DNA from: Desulfobacula sp.
Lineage (GTDB): Bacteria > Desulfobacterota > Desulfobacteria > Desulfobacterales > Desulfobacteraceae
Direction of reading: 5' to 3'
NCBI GenBank assembly: GCA_023701135.1
Contig: JAMPXP010000021.1
Span: 1-64,000, forward strand
DNA length: 64,000 bases
This document shows, piece after piece, positions 33,840 to 44,208 of this stretch. Numbering within the stretch: position 1 is the first letter of the stretch; each line of letters begins with the position of its first letter. A program made the position numbers and the translations under genes. The notes beneath the pieces were generated by a model. The model was not told where the DNA came from. It worked only from the letters and a program-made list of their open reading frames with translations, and made no database searches.

Positions 33840-36350
33840 TTGACAGAGAATAAAGATACCAATGTGACCAGTATTGAGAAGGAGATGAAACAATCCTATC
33901 TCGAATATGCCATGAGCGTTATTATCGGAAGGGCCCTGCCCGATGTCCGGGACGGGCTGAAACCGGTTCACAGGCGTTCCCTCTATGCCATGCAGCAGGT
34001 CCGCAACGACTGGAACAAGCCCTATAAAAAATCCGCCCGCATCGTCGGTGATGTCATGGGTAAATATCATCCCCACGGGGATTCGGCCATCTATGACACC
34101 ATTGTCCGCATGGCCCAGGATTTTTCTTTAAGATATCCCCTGGTGGACGGCCAGGGAAATTTCGGGTCCGTGGACGGGGACTCTCCGGCCGCCATGAGGT
34201 ATACGGAGATCCGGATGCGCAAGATCGCCCACCAGATGCTGGCAGATCTTGAAAAGGAAACCGTTGACTTTGTTCCCAATTATGATGAAACCCTTGAAGA
34301 ACCATCGGTCCTGCCCACAAGATTTCCCGCCCTGCTGGTGAACGGATCTTCCGGCATTGCCGTGGGCATGACCACCAATATTCCGCCCCACAACGTCCGG
34401 GAGGTGGTCACGGCCCTTATCCATCTCATCGATAATCCGTCCATGGAGATCAGGGATCTCATGGAATTTATTCCGGGCCCTGATTTTCCAACCTATGGCC
34501 ATATCTATGGAACCAAGGGAATCCATGAGGCTTACAGCACCGGACGGGGCATTATTACCCTCCGGGCCAAGGTGGAAGTGGAGGAAAATAAAAAGACCGG
34601 CCAGGAAAGCATTGTGGTGACGGAACTGCCTTACCAGGTCAACAAGGCAAAGGTGGTTGAAAAAATCGCCGAACTCATGCGGGACAAGGTCATTACCGGG
34701 GCTTCCTTTGTCAGGGACGAATCGGACCGGGACGGCATGCGCATGGTCGTCGGGCTGAAAAAGGACCAGATGGCCGAGGTGGTGATCAACCAGCTCTATA
34801 AACATACCAATCTCCAGACCAGTTTCGGCATCATTTTCCTGGCCGTGGTCAATAACCGGCCCCAACTGCTGACCCTTAAAGAGATCCTGAATCATTTTAT
34901 CAGCCACCGCAGAACCGTAATTGTCCGCCGGACCCGGTTTGACCTGAAAAGAGCCGAGGAAAAGGCCCATATCCTGGAAGGATTAAAAATCGCCCTGGAC
35001 CACCTGGATGAAGTGGTGGCCCTGATCCGGGCGGCCCGTTCCCCGGAAGAAGCCAAGAACGGCCTCATGTCCACATTTGAGCTGACGGCCATCCAGGCCC
35101 AGGCCATCCTGGATATGCGGCTTCAGCGGTTGACCGGGCTTGAAAGGGAAAAGATCATCAGTGAATACGAGGCCATCTTAAAAGATATTGAATGGTTTAA
35201 AAAGATTCTTTCCAGTGATGAGGTGGTCCGGGGACTGATCAAGGATGAACTCAAGGAACTGGATGAGGAATTCGGGGATGCAAGGCGGACCGAGATCGTC
35301 GAAAGCTCGGCCGAAATCAGTATCGAAGACCTGATTACCGAAGAAGATATGGTGGTGACCGTGAGCCGAAGCGGCTATATCAAGCGGAATCCGGTGACCC
35401 TTTATGTCAGCCAGCATCGGGGCGGCAAGGGCAAAACCGCCATGGGAACCAAAACCGATGATTTTGTGGAACATCTGTTTGTCGCCTCCACCCATGCCAC
35501 CTTTCTTTTCATCACCAATTTCGGCAAGGTCTACCAGTCCAAGGTATATGAATTGCCCATGGCCGGCCGCTCCAGCTTGGGGAAGGCCATTGTGAATCTG
35601 TTGAATTTTGATGAAGGGGAAAAGCTGGCCACGGTCCTGACCGTGGATGAATTTGTGGAAAATAAATATGTGGTCATGGCCACCAAACTGGGAAGAGTCA
35701 AGAAAACCGATCTGATGGATTATTCCCGGCCCAGATCCGGCGGGCTCATCGGGGTGAAACTGGCCGAAGGGGATGAATTGATTGCTGCCCGCATCACGGA
35801 CGGAAACATGGATGTTTTCCTAGGGTCCGACGGCGGCAAAGTCATCCGGTTCCATGAGGAGGATGTCCGTGATACGGCGCGGAGTTCCATGGGGGTCCGT
35901 GGTATGCGGATTGATCCCGGGGCAAAGGTGGTGGGGATGGAAGTGCTGGGGTCGCAAAACACCCTTCTGACCGTTACTGAAAACGGATTCGGAAAGCGAT
36001 CTCTCACCGAGGAATACAGATCCCAGACCCGGGGAGGGAAAGGGGTCTTTTCCATCAAAACCTCCAAGCGCAACGGTAAAATGGTTTCCCTGCTCCTGGT
36101 GGACGACAATGATGAACTCATGATGGTGACGGACAAGGGAAAACTGATTCGAACGTCCATCCAGGGCATCAATGTCATCAGCAGAAATACCCAGGGTGTA
36201 AGGCTTATCAACCTGTCTGCCGGAGAAACCCTCATCGGCATTGCAAGGCTTCCTGAAGAGGAAGAAGGGCAGGGCGAAGACATCCTTGATCCGGAAGATT
36301 TTCCGGAAAACGAGGAGGATATTGACACGGAAGACGACATCGAATCATAA
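33840..36350 (+). CDS. gyrA: DNA gyrase subunit A
   Basis: An 836-residue type II topoisomerase subunit. It starts at TTG 33840 after TTGGAG and opens [19 protein letters not shown]. The catalytic Tyr is in [10 protein letters not shown]. The quinolone-determining segment reads [17 protein letters not shown], with Ser and Asp at the usual resistance positions, i.e. wild type. The C-terminal pinwheel carries the GyrA box as QHRGGKG, which argues for GyrA over ParC, plus degenerate blades such as QTRGGKG. It ends in an acidic tail. gyrB is not adjacent. radC overlaps the 3' end. Confidence 0.97.
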   Translation: MTENKDTNVTSIEKEMKQSYLEYAMSVIIGRALPDVRDGLKPVHRRSLYAMQQVRNDWNKPYKKSARIVGDVMGKYHPHGDSAIYDTIVRMAQDFSLRYPLVDGQGNFGSVDGDSPAAMRYTEIRMRKIAHQMLADLEKETVDFVPNYDETLEEPSVLPTRFPALLVNGSSGIAVGMTTNIPPHNVREVVTALIHLIDNPSMEIRDLMEFIPGPDFPTYGHIYGTKGIHEAYSTGRGIITLRAKVEVEENKKTGQESIVVTELPYQVNKAKVVEKIAELMRDKVITGASFVRDESDRDGMRMVVGLKKDQMAEVVINQLYKHTNLQTSFGIIFLAVVNNRPQLLTLKEILNHFISHRRTVIVRRTRFDLKRAEEKAHILEGLKIALDHLDEVVALIRAARSPEEAKNGLMSTFELTAIQAQAILDMRLQRLTGLEREKIISEYEAILKDIEWFKKILSSDEVVRGLIKDELKELDEEFGDARRTEIVESSAEISIEDLITEEDMVVTVSRSGYIKRNPVTLYVSQHRGGKGKTAMGTKTDDFVEHLFVASTHATFLFITNFGKVYQSKVYELPMAGRSSLGKAIVNLLNFDEGEKLATVLTVDEFVENKYVVMATKLGRVKKTDLMDYSRPRSGGLIGVKLAEGDELIAARITDGNMDVFLGSDGGKVIRFHEEDVRDTARSSMGVRGMRIDPGAKVVGMEVLGSQNTLLTVTENGFGKRSLTEEYRSQTRGGKGVFSIKTSKRNGKMVSLLLVDDNDELMMVTDKGKLIRTSIQGINVISRNTQGVRLINLSAGETLIGIARLPEEEEGQGEDILDPEDFPENEEDIDTEDDIES

Positions 36351-37047
36351 GGGAGAAGGCCACAGAAAAAGGCTTCGGGACCGGTTCCTGAAAAGTGGAC
36401 TCCAGGGGTTTTCAGATTATGAGGTCATAGAACTCCTGCTTTCCCTGAATACTCCCCGAAAGGACTGCAAGGAAAGCGCAAAACTGCTGCTGGACCGGTT
36501 TAAAACCCTTCCCGCAGTTCTGGAGGCAAGCCATGGGGCTCTCTGTGACATTGCAGGGGTGGGCCCGGCCAACAGCCTCGGTATCAAACTCATCAAAGAG
36601 GCGGCCGACCGGTATCTGGAGACAAGGATCATCTCACGGGATGTGGTTCAGAACCAGAGAGATCTCCTGGAATATTTGAACCAGACCATGGGCCATAAAA
36701 CAAAGGAAGTCTTTGCCGGGATTTTTCTGGATGCCAAGAACCGGGTCCTGACATCTGAAATTCTTTTTACCGGGACCCTGACCTCCAGTTCCGTATATCC
36801 GAGGGAGGTCATTATTAGTGCACTGCAGCACAATGCAGCCGCAATAATTGTGGCCCATAATCACCCTTCCGGGGATGCAACGCCCTCAAAAAGTGATATG
36901 GAGATCACAAAAAAATTGTTTTTCGCCTTAAAATATGTTGGAATCATTTTACACGAACATATGATCATCAGCAGCAACGGTTTTTTCAGTTTTGCCGCCC
37001 AGGGGTTGATTTCACAATTTAACACGGAATTTGAAGAGAGCAGATGA
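36322..37047 (+). CDS. radC: RadC-family JAMM protein
   Basis: A 241-residue protein with an N-terminal helix-hairpin-helix region ([20 protein letters not shown], then [20 protein letters not shown]) and a C-terminal JAMM metalloprotease-like domain with [16 protein letters not shown]. The best start is TTG 36322 inside gyrA, because a perfect GAGGAGG sits 5 bp upstream. This gives a 29-bp overlap with gyrA and suggests translational coupling. RadC's role is unresolved; the old DNA-repair assignment is not supported biochemically. It overlaps the next gene by 4 bp. Confidence 0.93.
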   Translation: MTRKTTSNHKGEGHRKRLRDRFLKSGLQGFSDYEVIELLLSLNTPRKDCKESAKLLLDRFKTLPAVLEASHGALCDIAGVGPANSLGIKLIKEAADRYLETRIISRDVVQNQRDLLEYLNQTMGHKTKEVFAGIFLDAKNRVLTSEILFTGTLTSSSVYPREVIISALQHNAAAIIVAHNHPSGDATPSKSDMEITKKLFFALKYVGIILHEHMIISSNGFFSFAAQGLISQFNTEFEESR

Positions 37048-37334
37048 ATAGCCAAGACGAAATCAAAGACTGCTTCGGCAACCTTGAAAAAGTATTTCCC
37101 ATGACAGACCAGGGCCTCCGGCAAACCCCGGACGATTGTTTTTATTATTGCCCGGTCAAGACCAAATGCCTGCAAAAGGCCATGGCCACAAAAGACGGGA
37201 TACAGGTGGAAGAAGAACTCATTGAAAGAAGCGTCAGCTCCGGTGTGATGAATTTTTTTGAACGCTGGTCCCGGAAGAAACAGGTGCATCGAAAATCAAA
37301 ACAGAATTTTGGAGGAACCCATGAAATCCGTTAA
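37044..37334 (+). CDS. Small Cys-containing conserved protein
   Basis: A 96-residue protein starting with an ATGA overlap with radC. It contains DDCFYYCPVKTKCLQKAMAT, a cluster of three cysteines that could bind metal, and a basic C-terminus. I recall similar short proteins with CFYYCPVKxxCL in Desulfobacterota but no function. It overlaps pgk by 14 bp, so it is part of a tight gyrA-radC-pgk run. Confidence 0.75.
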   Translation: MNSQDEIKDCFGNLEKVFPMTDQGLRQTPDDCFYYCPVKTKCLQKAMATKDGIQVEEELIERSVSSGVMNFFERWSRKKQVHRKSKQNFGGTHEIR

Positions 37335-38496
37335 AGATATCCGAGTCACATCCAAAAGAGTTTTTGTCCGGGTGGATTATAATGTGCCCCTGGATGACCG
37401 GTTGAATATTACCGATGATAACCGGATACAAGAGACCCTGGGTCTGATCCGGTACCTGATGGAAAACAAGGCAAAAATTATTCTGGCCTCTCATCTCGGA
37501 AGACCCAAGGGCAAACGGGATATGGCATACAGCCTTGCTCCGGTGGTCAAACGGTTATCGGAACTCCTGAACAAAGAAATTCTGTTTGCAGCCGATTGTA
37601 TCGGTGATGCGGTTACGGAACAGGTCAGCCGTTTGAAAGAAGGCGAGATTCTGCTCCTTGAGAATCTCAGATTTCACCCGGAAGAAGAGAAGAATGCCGA
37701 TGAATTTGCAAAGGCCCTGGCCGGGCTTTGTGATGTTTATATCAACGAAGCCTTTGCCGTTTCCCACCGGGACCAGGCCTCGGTGACCGGGATTCCGAAA
37801 TTTGTCCGGGAATCCGGTGCCGGTTTTCTGCTTGAAAAAGAAATAAAGTCCTATTATGATTCCGTTGAAAAGCCGAAAAGACCCCTTGTGGCGGTCATTG
37901 GCGGAGCAAAGGTATCTTCCAAACTGGCCGCCCTGGAAAACATGCTGGGATGTGTTGACACGCTTATCATCGGCGGCGCCATGGCCAATACCTTTTTAAA
38001 AAGCCGGGGCGTTGACACCAAAGGGTCCATGATTGAAGAAAACCTTTTGGAAACCGCAGGCAAGATTTTGCAGAAGGCAACGGAAAAGGGGGTGGATCTT
38101 CTTTTGCCCGATGACCTGATCTGCGCGGAAAAATTCGACAAGGATGCAAAATCCAAGACGGTTTCCATCCATGATATCCCGGACGGCTGGACAGCCCTGG
38201 ATATCGGACCCAAAACCGCTGTACGATATGCAAAAGCCATTGAAGGTGCCGGCACCATTGTTTGGAACGGTCCCATGGGGGTTTTTGAAATGGACCCGTT
38301 CATGGCCGGAACAAAGGCCGTTGCAGAGGCCATTGCCGCATCCAAAGCTTTTTCCGTAGTCGGCGGGGGAGATACGGGGCTGGCAGCCAAAAAATGCCGT
38401 ATCGAGGATAAGGTCAGTTATATTTCAACCGGAGGGGGAGCCTTTCTGCACATGATGGAAGGAAAGATTCTGCCCGGGGTTGCCGCCTTGAACTAA
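37321..38496 (+). CDS. pgk: Phosphoglycerate kinase
   Basis: A 391-residue glycolytic/gluconeogenic enzyme interconverting 1,3-bisphosphoglycerate and 3-phosphoglycerate with ADP/ATP. It has VFVRVDYNVPLDD, LASHLGRPKG, LLENLRFHPEEE, VAVIGGAKVSSKLAALENM, VWNGPMGVFE and the nucleotide loop GGGDTGLA. The start is ATG 37321, with GGAGGAACCC upstream, inside the end of the small Cys-containing gene. The enolase gene in this window (50908) is not linked to it. Confidence 0.97.
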   Translation: MKSVKDIRVTSKRVFVRVDYNVPLDDRLNITDDNRIQETLGLIRYLMENKAKIILASHLGRPKGKRDMAYSLAPVVKRLSELLNKEILFAADCIGDAVTEQVSRLKEGEILLLENLRFHPEEEKNADEFAKALAGLCDVYINEAFAVSHRDQASVTGIPKFVRESGAGFLLEKEIKSYYDSVEKPKRPLVAVIGGAKVSSKLAALENMLGCVDTLIIGGAMANTFLKSRGVDTKGSMIEENLLETAGKILQKATEKGVDLLLPDDLICAEKFDKDAKSKTVSIHDIPDGWTALDIGPKTAVRYAKAIEGAGTIVWNGPMGVFEMDPFMAGTKAVAEAIAASKAFSVVGGGDTGLAAKKCRIEDKVSYISTGGGAFLHMMEGKILPGVAALN

Positions 38497-38516
38497 ACCA
38501 TACAAAGGGGAAAAAA

Positions 38517-39575
38517 GTGATATCCTGCAAACACAGGGATTGTCTGAGTCGGGAGGAAAAGCTTCGAAGATCCTATTATGAAGTGCTGCGTGATGAGCTG
38601 GACCAGTTCGCTCTGGAATATTCTCTGGTGGAATCCTATCACAATTTTTTGAGGATAAAAACACCCTATCCCTTTGTGGAACTCAGGGAACTCAAACCCA
38701 GGGCCAGGATTCCAACCGTTGAATCCGATGCCCAGAATTCATTTCTCATTATTTTTACCGAAGATTTTATCGAGAAAAAACATAAAAAATATATCCGTTA
38801 TTTTGACGCCAATAAAACGACAAAAAATAATTTATTAAGGCATAAATCCTTTCCGGATGTGGAGAATTTTAACCGGGACCTGAAATTTTTTGAAAGCCGC
38901 AATTTTTTTTCATTGTTAAAATCCCTGCTTCCCATCGATTATGCCCTGTTGATTCAGAAAAGGCATAATACCATGGCAAGGTATGCCCTGACCCATTTCC
39001 ATGTCAGAATCGACTGGCCCATTGCCGAAGCGGCCGAGGATCTGGCAAGAGATTTGAGATATATTTCCAAGGATCTCTATGAAAAAGGGGATGAATATGC
39101 CGAGGATTTCCAGAAGAAATTTTTTGAATATTACGGGATTCCCGTCCTGGCCGGGGGAAGAAGAACAGCCGCCGGTGTGGCGGCCCGCTATTTCAGCGGT
39201 TTCCCCGGAATTGCAACGGTCTATGTGTCTTCCAGCGAATCCAGGGCCCTTTTAAAGATTGATGAAAGGGGCATATCCAAATCCGTCCTGATCAAACTCG
39301 AGGAAAACGACATTAAAAAGATGGTGGATATTGCCGGGATTACCATGAACAGTTTTTCAAAAAATTATGTCATCGACCGGCAGAGAAAAAATTACATCTG
39401 TATTTTCCATGTCAAATATGACCATACCTTTCATGCCCTGCCGTCGGAAGGGGGCAGGCTCAGGGAATTAAAACCGGATACCAACTGGCTGACGGTATCG
39501 GAGGAGCAGATCCTGCCGAAACCCTCCGTCATCAGCCATCCCCCCATCCCATACAAGATGGTGTATTCATCCTAG
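38517..39575 (+). CDS. Conserved protein of unknown function
   Basis: A 352-residue soluble protein starting at GTG 38517 behind AAAGGGG, 20 bp after pgk, so probably in the same transcript. No signal peptide or TM helix is visible. Features are CKHRDCLS at the N-terminus, a basic middle region (RYFDANKTTKNNLLRHK) and a C-terminal part with IPVLAGGRRTAAGVAARYF. I do not recognise a family. Its 3' end overlaps that of the convergent GNAT gene by 9 bp. Confidence 0.75.
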   Translation: MISCKHRDCLSREEKLRRSYYEVLRDELDQFALEYSLVESYHNFLRIKTPYPFVELRELKPRARIPTVESDAQNSFLIIFTEDFIEKKHKKYIRYFDANKTTKNNLLRHKSFPDVENFNRDLKFFESRNFFSLLKSLLPIDYALLIQKRHNTMARYALTHFHVRIDWPIAEAAEDLARDLRYISKDLYEKGDEYAEDFQKKFFEYYGIPVLAGGRRTAAGVAARYFSGFPGIATVYVSSSESRALLKIDERGISKSVLIKLEENDIKKMVDIAGITMNSFSKNYVIDRQRKNYICIFHVKYDHTFHALPSEGGRLRELKPDTNWLTVSEEQILPKPSVISHPPIPYKMVYSS

Positions 39576-40025
39576 TTTTTTAAGCATGGCAATTTCATTG
39601 CAGTTGGGGAAACTGACACAACCGATGCAGTCCGACCAGACCTTGATGGGAAGCTGATTTTTATCAATAACGGAAAATCCAAAGGGTTCGAAAAAGGTCG
39701 GCCGGTAGGTCAAGGTGAACAAATCCGTTATCTTAAAATAAACCGCCTCCTGTATGGTTCTCTCCGTCAGTATCTTCCCGATGCCCTGGCCTGTGAATTC
39801 CGGATCAACGGCCAGGGAGCGTATTTCAGCAAGGTTTTCCCAGCAGAACTGCAAGGCGCAGCATCCCACCACCTTTCTTTTTTGAGGGTCTTCATATACC
39901 CAGAAATCCCTTAAATGGTCGTAGAGTTTGCTCAGGGGCCGGGCCAGGAGTTCTCCCTTTATATTATAGAACTGTAACAGGGCGTGGATGGATGTTACAT
40001 CATCAAGTACTGCTTTTCGTATCAT
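39567..40025 (-). CDS. GNAT N-acetyltransferase, ArgA-like
   Basis: A 152-residue acetyltransferase. The opening IRKAVLDDVTSIHALLQFYN, the acetyl-CoA-binding region IRSLAVDPEFTGQGIGKILT and LTYRPTFFEPFGFSVIDKNQ match the short stand-alone N-acetylglutamate synthases (ArgA/NAGS-type) of deltaproteobacteria. The CIGCVSFPNCNE end has the Cys cluster seen in that group (recalled, not computed). It could supply the first step of arginine synthesis. ATG 40025 follows AAAAGGAC. No arg gene is adjacent. Confidence 0.8.
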   Translation of the reverse strand: MIRKAVLDDVTSIHALLQFYNIKGELLARPLSKLYDHLRDFWVYEDPQKRKVVGCCALQFCWENLAEIRSLAVDPEFTGQGIGKILTERTIQEAVYFKITDLFTLTYRPTFFEPFGFSVIDKNQLPIKVWSDCIGCVSFPNCNEIAMLKKLG

Positions 40026-40076
40026 GGATTGTCCTTTTTATCATCGGCGATATTAGAAGGCTTTGGGGGTTCGCCA

Positions 40077-41750
40077 TCAAATGGTGATAAAGCTGCTGAC
40101 GGCCTTATGGAATTCTTTGTCGGTAAAGGGTTTATGAAGGATTTTATTAATGCCTGATTTTTTTAAAACCGTGTCATTAACCTTGATATCCCCCTCTTCT
40201 TTTTCAACAAAATCACTTTGGGTGGTGATCATGAGAATGGGCATCTCCTGCCTTGAAAATTTTTTCCGTATCTCGCGGGTCAGTTCAAGGCCGCTGATAT
40301 TGGGCATGTTCAGGTCGGTAATCACCAGGTCCGGTTTTTTTTGAAGGATTTGAGGGATGGCCTCTTCGGGACGGTCAAAGGTAATGGGTGCAAAGCCCAT
40401 GGACATGAGTTTGTTTTGATAGAGTTTGAGCATCATTTTTGAATCGTCCACCACAAAAATCCGGGCTGCCGTGATCTCAGGCCCTGTTTTTTGGGACGCT
40501 TCTTTTTCAATGCTTTCTGCAAATTCCTTTTGTCCGATGATTCCCATTTGTTTTAAAAAGGCTTTTCTTGTTGAAGGATCCGCCTTTCCGGCAACATGAG
40601 CTTTGGCGATTTTAAGGAAAGAGACTTCTTCGGCAAGGAAATTAAAAATATTACCGGCTTCCGAATCGATTAAAGCAGCCACAGCATTCATAGAATCTTC
40701 TGATTCCTCTCTGACAATATTTTTCAGCCCTGCCACCAGAGCCTTGGAGAGATTTCGGTCAATGGCTCTCGCCGCACTCATCCGGACGGATTCAACGGGG
40801 TCCTGCAGGCCCTGAACCAGACTGATGGCGGTTTTGGGGGATGGAATCCGTTCCATGGCTTCATAGGCAGCCTGCCGTATATTGGGATCTCCCGGCTGGG
40901 TATGGACAATATCAAGGATAGGACTTATGGCGGCGGGGTCTCCGATATACCCGAGGGTGGTGATGAGGTGGATCAGATAATCCGCCTCGGCATTTTTGAA
41001 GGCCCGGGTCAGAATGGGCGTGGCCTTGCTGCCGAGTTTCATGAGCTGATCAATGGCCGTATCCCTGACATTGGTGATGGGAGAGCTTAGAAGAGTCGTT
41101 AGTTTATCAAGGGCATACAGGTCCTGAATGTCTGCGAGGGCTTCAATGGCCAATTTATTGGTTTCCTCATCCTCACCAATGAAGCAGATCAACCGGTCTG
41201 CCGCATCATTGCCGCCCTGTTCCGCGATGGCAAAAATAGCGGTCTGCCGGACAGTCCTATCCTGCAGGGAGGCCATTTGGGAAAAAATGGGTAAGGATTC
41301 GGGAAGCCTTAATTTCCCAAGGGCAGTAATGGCGGCGGCAAGGATATCAGGGTCCTTATCTTCAGCGATTATTTTTTCCAAGGCCGGGGCCGTGTCTGTT
41401 AACATCAGTTCTCCGGCGGCTTTTAAAAACAGAAGCCTGGCCTTTTTTGTATTGCCTGTAATATATTGGATCACCAGGTCCGTATTCCCATAGGCCTTAT
41501 CCAGAATGAGTTCATAAAGGGAATCCTGGACGTTGGGGTTGGATATGTCAATCCGGGTTAAGTATTCAAGCAGGGGGAATACGATTTTTTCAGGCCCCTT
41601 GGCAAGTTCGGTCAGGGCTTTTCGCTGGAGAACGGCATCCACATCCGCATCCGAGGCAAATTGAAGCAAGGCCTTGGCCTTGACGATATCCTCTTCCTTT
41701 AAACAGAAAATCAGTTCATCGATAAATTCTTTAGCGTTAATACCGCCCAT
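40077..41750 (-). CDS. HEAT-repeat protein with C-terminal receiver domain
   Basis: A 557-residue protein, last gene of the chemosensory operon. About residues 40-400 form HEAT/PBS-lyase-like helical repeats (IIAEDKDPDILAAAITALGK, SLQDRTVRQTAIFAIAEQGG and others). The C-terminal receiver (about 430-555) has AARIFVVDDSKMMLKLYQ, phospho-acceptor Asp in LVITDLNMPNISG, and a lysine in ILHKPF. The start ATG 41750 (MGGINAKEF, after AAGGGA) is preferred over an upstream ATG that would overlap cheR. It may be the phosphorylated output of CheA, with HEAT repeats docking a target. That is inference; no CheY is present. Confidence 0.85.
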   Translation of the reverse strand: MGGINAKEFIDELIFCLKEEDIVKAKALLQFASDADVDAVLQRKALTELAKGPEKIVFPLLEYLTRIDISNPNVQDSLYELILDKAYGNTDLVIQYITGNTKKARLLFLKAAGELMLTDTAPALEKIIAEDKDPDILAAAITALGKLRLPESLPIFSQMASLQDRTVRQTAIFAIAEQGGNDAADRLICFIGEDEETNKLAIEALADIQDLYALDKLTTLLSSPITNVRDTAIDQLMKLGSKATPILTRAFKNAEADYLIHLITTLGYIGDPAAISPILDIVHTQPGDPNIRQAAYEAMERIPSPKTAISLVQGLQDPVESVRMSAARAIDRNLSKALVAGLKNIVREESEDSMNAVAALIDSEAGNIFNFLAEEVSFLKIAKAHVAGKADPSTRKAFLKQMGIIGQKEFAESIEKEASQKTGPEITAARIFVVDDSKMMLKLYQNKLMSMGFAPITFDRPEEAIPQILQKKPDLVITDLNMPNISGLELTREIRKKFSRQEMPILMITTQSDFVEKEEGDIKVNDTVLKKSGINKILHKPFTDKEFHKAVSSFITI

Positions 41751-41760
41751 GGTTTCCCTT

Positions 41761-42633
41761 TTAATTTTTAAATTGATAAAAAACCGAGTTGAGATATTTT
41801 TGAGAGGTAAAAAGATCGGTATCATTGGCAAGGGATTCCGTTGATCCGATCAAAAGGTATCCGTCCGGTTCAAGAACCTTTGAGATATTCTGGTATATTC
41901 TTTTGCGGTCTTCGGTTGTAAAATAGATCATCACATTTCTGCAAAGAATGATATCAAATTTTCCAAGCCCGACAAAGGGTTTCATCAGGTTCATTTTTTT
42001 AAACTGGGCCATGGCCCTGACTTCGTCTTTGATTTTGAAGCGATCTTCTTTTGGTTCGAAATATCGGTTCAATCGTCTTGGATCAAGTCCCCGGGCAACC
42101 TCGAATTTATTGTACAAACCGTAGCTGGCATAGGCAATGGCCGCATCTGATATATCCGTTCCAAAAAGATGAATATTATATTTGTCCATGGTTACCCCCA
42201 TCTCAAGAAGGGTCATGGCAATGCTGTAAATTTCCTGGCCCGTGGAATTGGCGGCACTCCACAGCCGGATAACGGGCTTGAGGGAAGAAGGTCGTTGTGT
42301 CCGTTTGTCAATCAGGTCCGGAATAATTTTATGCTGCAACAATTCAAAAGGGGATTTATCTCTGAAAAAATAGGTTTCATTGGTGGAAATGGCATCAATA
42401 ATTTGGTTTTCAATTTCTTTTTTAAAATCCATTTTTGCCTTGTAGAGCAGCTCTGCATAGGTAGAGGCATTATATTTGGCCAGCAGAGGGTTGAGCCGGG
42501 TTTCGAGGAGATATTCCTTGCCGGTATCCAAGGCTATCCCGGAGATATCGAGAATATATTTTGAAAAGGTTTTAAATTCTTCCGGGGTTACGGTAATTTT
42601 TGCCATAGATGTAGTTGATAATAAATTTGACAT
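41761..42633 (-). CDS. cheR: Chemotaxis protein methyltransferase CheR
   Basis: A 290-residue SAM-dependent methyltransferase that methylates glutamates of chemoreceptors. It has an N-terminal helical domain (FKTFSKYILDISGIALDTGK, then TNETYFFRDKSPFELL) and a catalytic domain with LWSAANSTGQEIYSIAMTLL and FDIILCRNVMIYFT. It has AANSTGQE where many CheRs have AGCSTGEE. It begins 4 bp after the cheB stop with no clear ribosome site, so translation is probably coupled. It is in the order cheA-cheW-cheB-cheR-HEAT/REC. Confidence 0.95.
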   Translation of the reverse strand: MSNLLSTTSMAKITVTPEEFKTFSKYILDISGIALDTGKEYLLETRLNPLLAKYNASTYAELLYKAKMDFKKEIENQIIDAISTNETYFFRDKSPFELLQHKIIPDLIDKRTQRPSSLKPVIRLWSAANSTGQEIYSIAMTLLEMGVTMDKYNIHLFGTDISDAAIAYASYGLYNKFEVARGLDPRRLNRYFEPKEDRFKIKDEVRAMAQFKKMNLMKPFVGLGKFDIILCRNVMIYFTTEDRKRIYQNISKVLEPDGYLLIGSTESLANDTDLFTSQKYLNSVFYQFKN

Positions 42634-42637
42634 GTTA

Positions 42638-43729
42638 TCAGATTACTGTTTTCATGATTTCTTCAGCAATCTTTTCCAATGGGGCCACAACATCTGCAAT
42701 GCCTGATTCGATAGGTTCCTTGGGCATTCCGTATACCGTGCAGGTCTCTTCATTCTGAGCGATGACAAAGCTTCCGTTATGTTTCATCTGCACTAGTCCT
42801 TTTGAGCCGTCAGAGCCCATCCCCGTCATGATGACGCCGGTTGCCCGACCCACATAATACTGGGCAATGGATCGGAACAGGTAGTCCACCGAAGGTTTGC
42901 AGGAATTTTCCGGAGGATCATCGGTAATTTTAATTTTCCGGGTAATGCCGTCGGCAGCGGCAATGATTTTCATCTGCTTTCCGCCCGGCGCGATATAGAT
43001 CTTCCCGGCTTCAATGATATCACCTTCTTCCGCTTCCTTGACGTGGAGGGCGGATTTATTGTTCAAGCTGTTGGCAAGGGAAGCGGTAAACAATGGGGGC
43101 ATATGCTGCACAATCAATACAGGGGCTTTAAGATTGCCCGGAAGCATGGGGATCATCCGGGTCAGGGCATTGGGACCGCCCGTTGAAATCCCGATTCCCA
43201 CGATTTCCGATTTGGACCGGATGACCGGTTTCTGGGGAACGGGTATGGGCTGCCGGGGTTTGTCCGTGATGGGTCCGGCAACTTTAGGCTGAATTTTTTC
43301 ATGGATTTTAAATTTTGTTTCTTTCTGCCTTTTTAGGGCATTAACAATGGGTAAGATGGCAGCCCTTACTTTTTCCATGTTTTCAGCCATTTTGCCCTGA
43401 TCCGGTTTGGGAACAAAATCAAAAGCACCCAGTTCCAGGGCTTTAATCGTCATTTCACTACCGTGCTGGGTCAGGGTGGACAGCATGATGACAACCGGGG
43501 CATAGGATTTGTCTTTCAGGGCTTGAAGGACCTCGATGCCGTTTAACTCCGGCATTTCAATATCAAGGGTGATAAAATCAGGTTTCAGCGAATCGATTTT
43601 GGATAAAGCGATTTTCCCGTTGTTGGCGGTTCCCACAACTTCAACAAAGGGGATTTCCTTTAAAACATCGCCCACTATCTTTCGATAGACAATGGTATCA
43701 TCGATAACAACTGCTCTGAGTTTGTCCAT
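42638..43729 (-). CDS. cheB: Chemotaxis response regulator methylesterase CheB
   Basis: A 363-residue protein with a receiver (about 1-125; phospho-acceptor Asp in PDFITLDIEMPELNG) and a methylesterase domain (about 165-360) with the triad Ser in GISTGGPNAL, His in VQHMPPLF and Asp in MTGMGSDGSKG. It removes methyl groups added by CheR when phosphorylated by CheA. The ATG at 43729 overlaps the cheW stop (TAATG). Confidence 0.96.
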   Translation of the reverse strand: MDKLRAVVIDDTIVYRKIVGDVLKEIPFVEVVGTANNGKIALSKIDSLKPDFITLDIEMPELNGIEVLQALKDKSYAPVVIMLSTLTQHGSEMTIKALELGAFDFVPKPDQGKMAENMEKVRAAILPIVNALKRQKETKFKIHEKIQPKVAGPITDKPRQPIPVPQKPVIRSKSEIVGIGISTGGPNALTRMIPMLPGNLKAPVLIVQHMPPLFTASLANSLNNKSALHVKEAEEGDIIEAGKIYIAPGGKQMKIIAAADGITRKIKITDDPPENSCKPSVDYLFRSIAQYYVGRATGVIMTGMGSDGSKGLVQMKHNGSFVIAQNEETCTVYGMPKEPIESGIADVVAPLEKIAEEIMKTVI

Positions 43730-44178
43730 TATTCCTTTAAAACCTCGTCAATATCCAGAATTCCGATCAACTGTTTCTCGGTTTTCAGCACCCCCTTGAA
43801 AAATTTGCCTTTGGCGCCGCCGATATTGGAAGGGGATGGCTCTATGCTGTCTTTCCTGGCCGAGACCACATCGCTGATGGCATCAATCAATAGGCCAATA
43901 TGCTCGTCCTCTGAATTAACAATAATATTTCTGCTGTCTTTGCTCCTGTTGACAGGCGCGAGGCCCAGCTTTTTTCCAAGATCAATGATGGTGACGATCC
44001 GGCCCCTCAAGTTTAAGATCCCTTCAATATAGTCAGGGGCCTGGGGAACTTTGGTGATTTCAAAATGTTTATTGATTTCCTGGATATTGAGGATGTTGAT
44101 GCCGCAAAGGGCTCCCCCAACAAAAAACGTGGAGAATTCCAATTCATCTGAAAAAGTCTCTGGGATATCGTTGGCCAT
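43729..44178 (-). CDS. cheW: Chemotaxis adaptor CheW
   Basis: A 149-residue single-domain CheW: FSTFFVGGALCGINILNIQE, IEGILNLRGRIVTIIDLGKK, then HIGLLIDAISDVV and a C-terminal ILDIDEVLKE. It couples receptors to CheA. ATG 44178 follows AAGGAGAAAAAG. It lies about 30 bp downstream of cheA. Confidence 0.96.
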   Translation of the reverse strand: MANDIPETFSDELEFSTFFVGGALCGINILNIQEINKHFEITKVPQAPDYIEGILNLRGRIVTIIDLGKKLGLAPVNRSKDSRNIIVNSEDEHIGLLIDAISDVVSARKDSIEPSPSNIGGAKGKFFKGVLKTEKQLIGILDIDEVLKE

Positions 44179-44208
44179 CTTTTTCTCCTTGCATTAAACA
44201 AAATTTGG

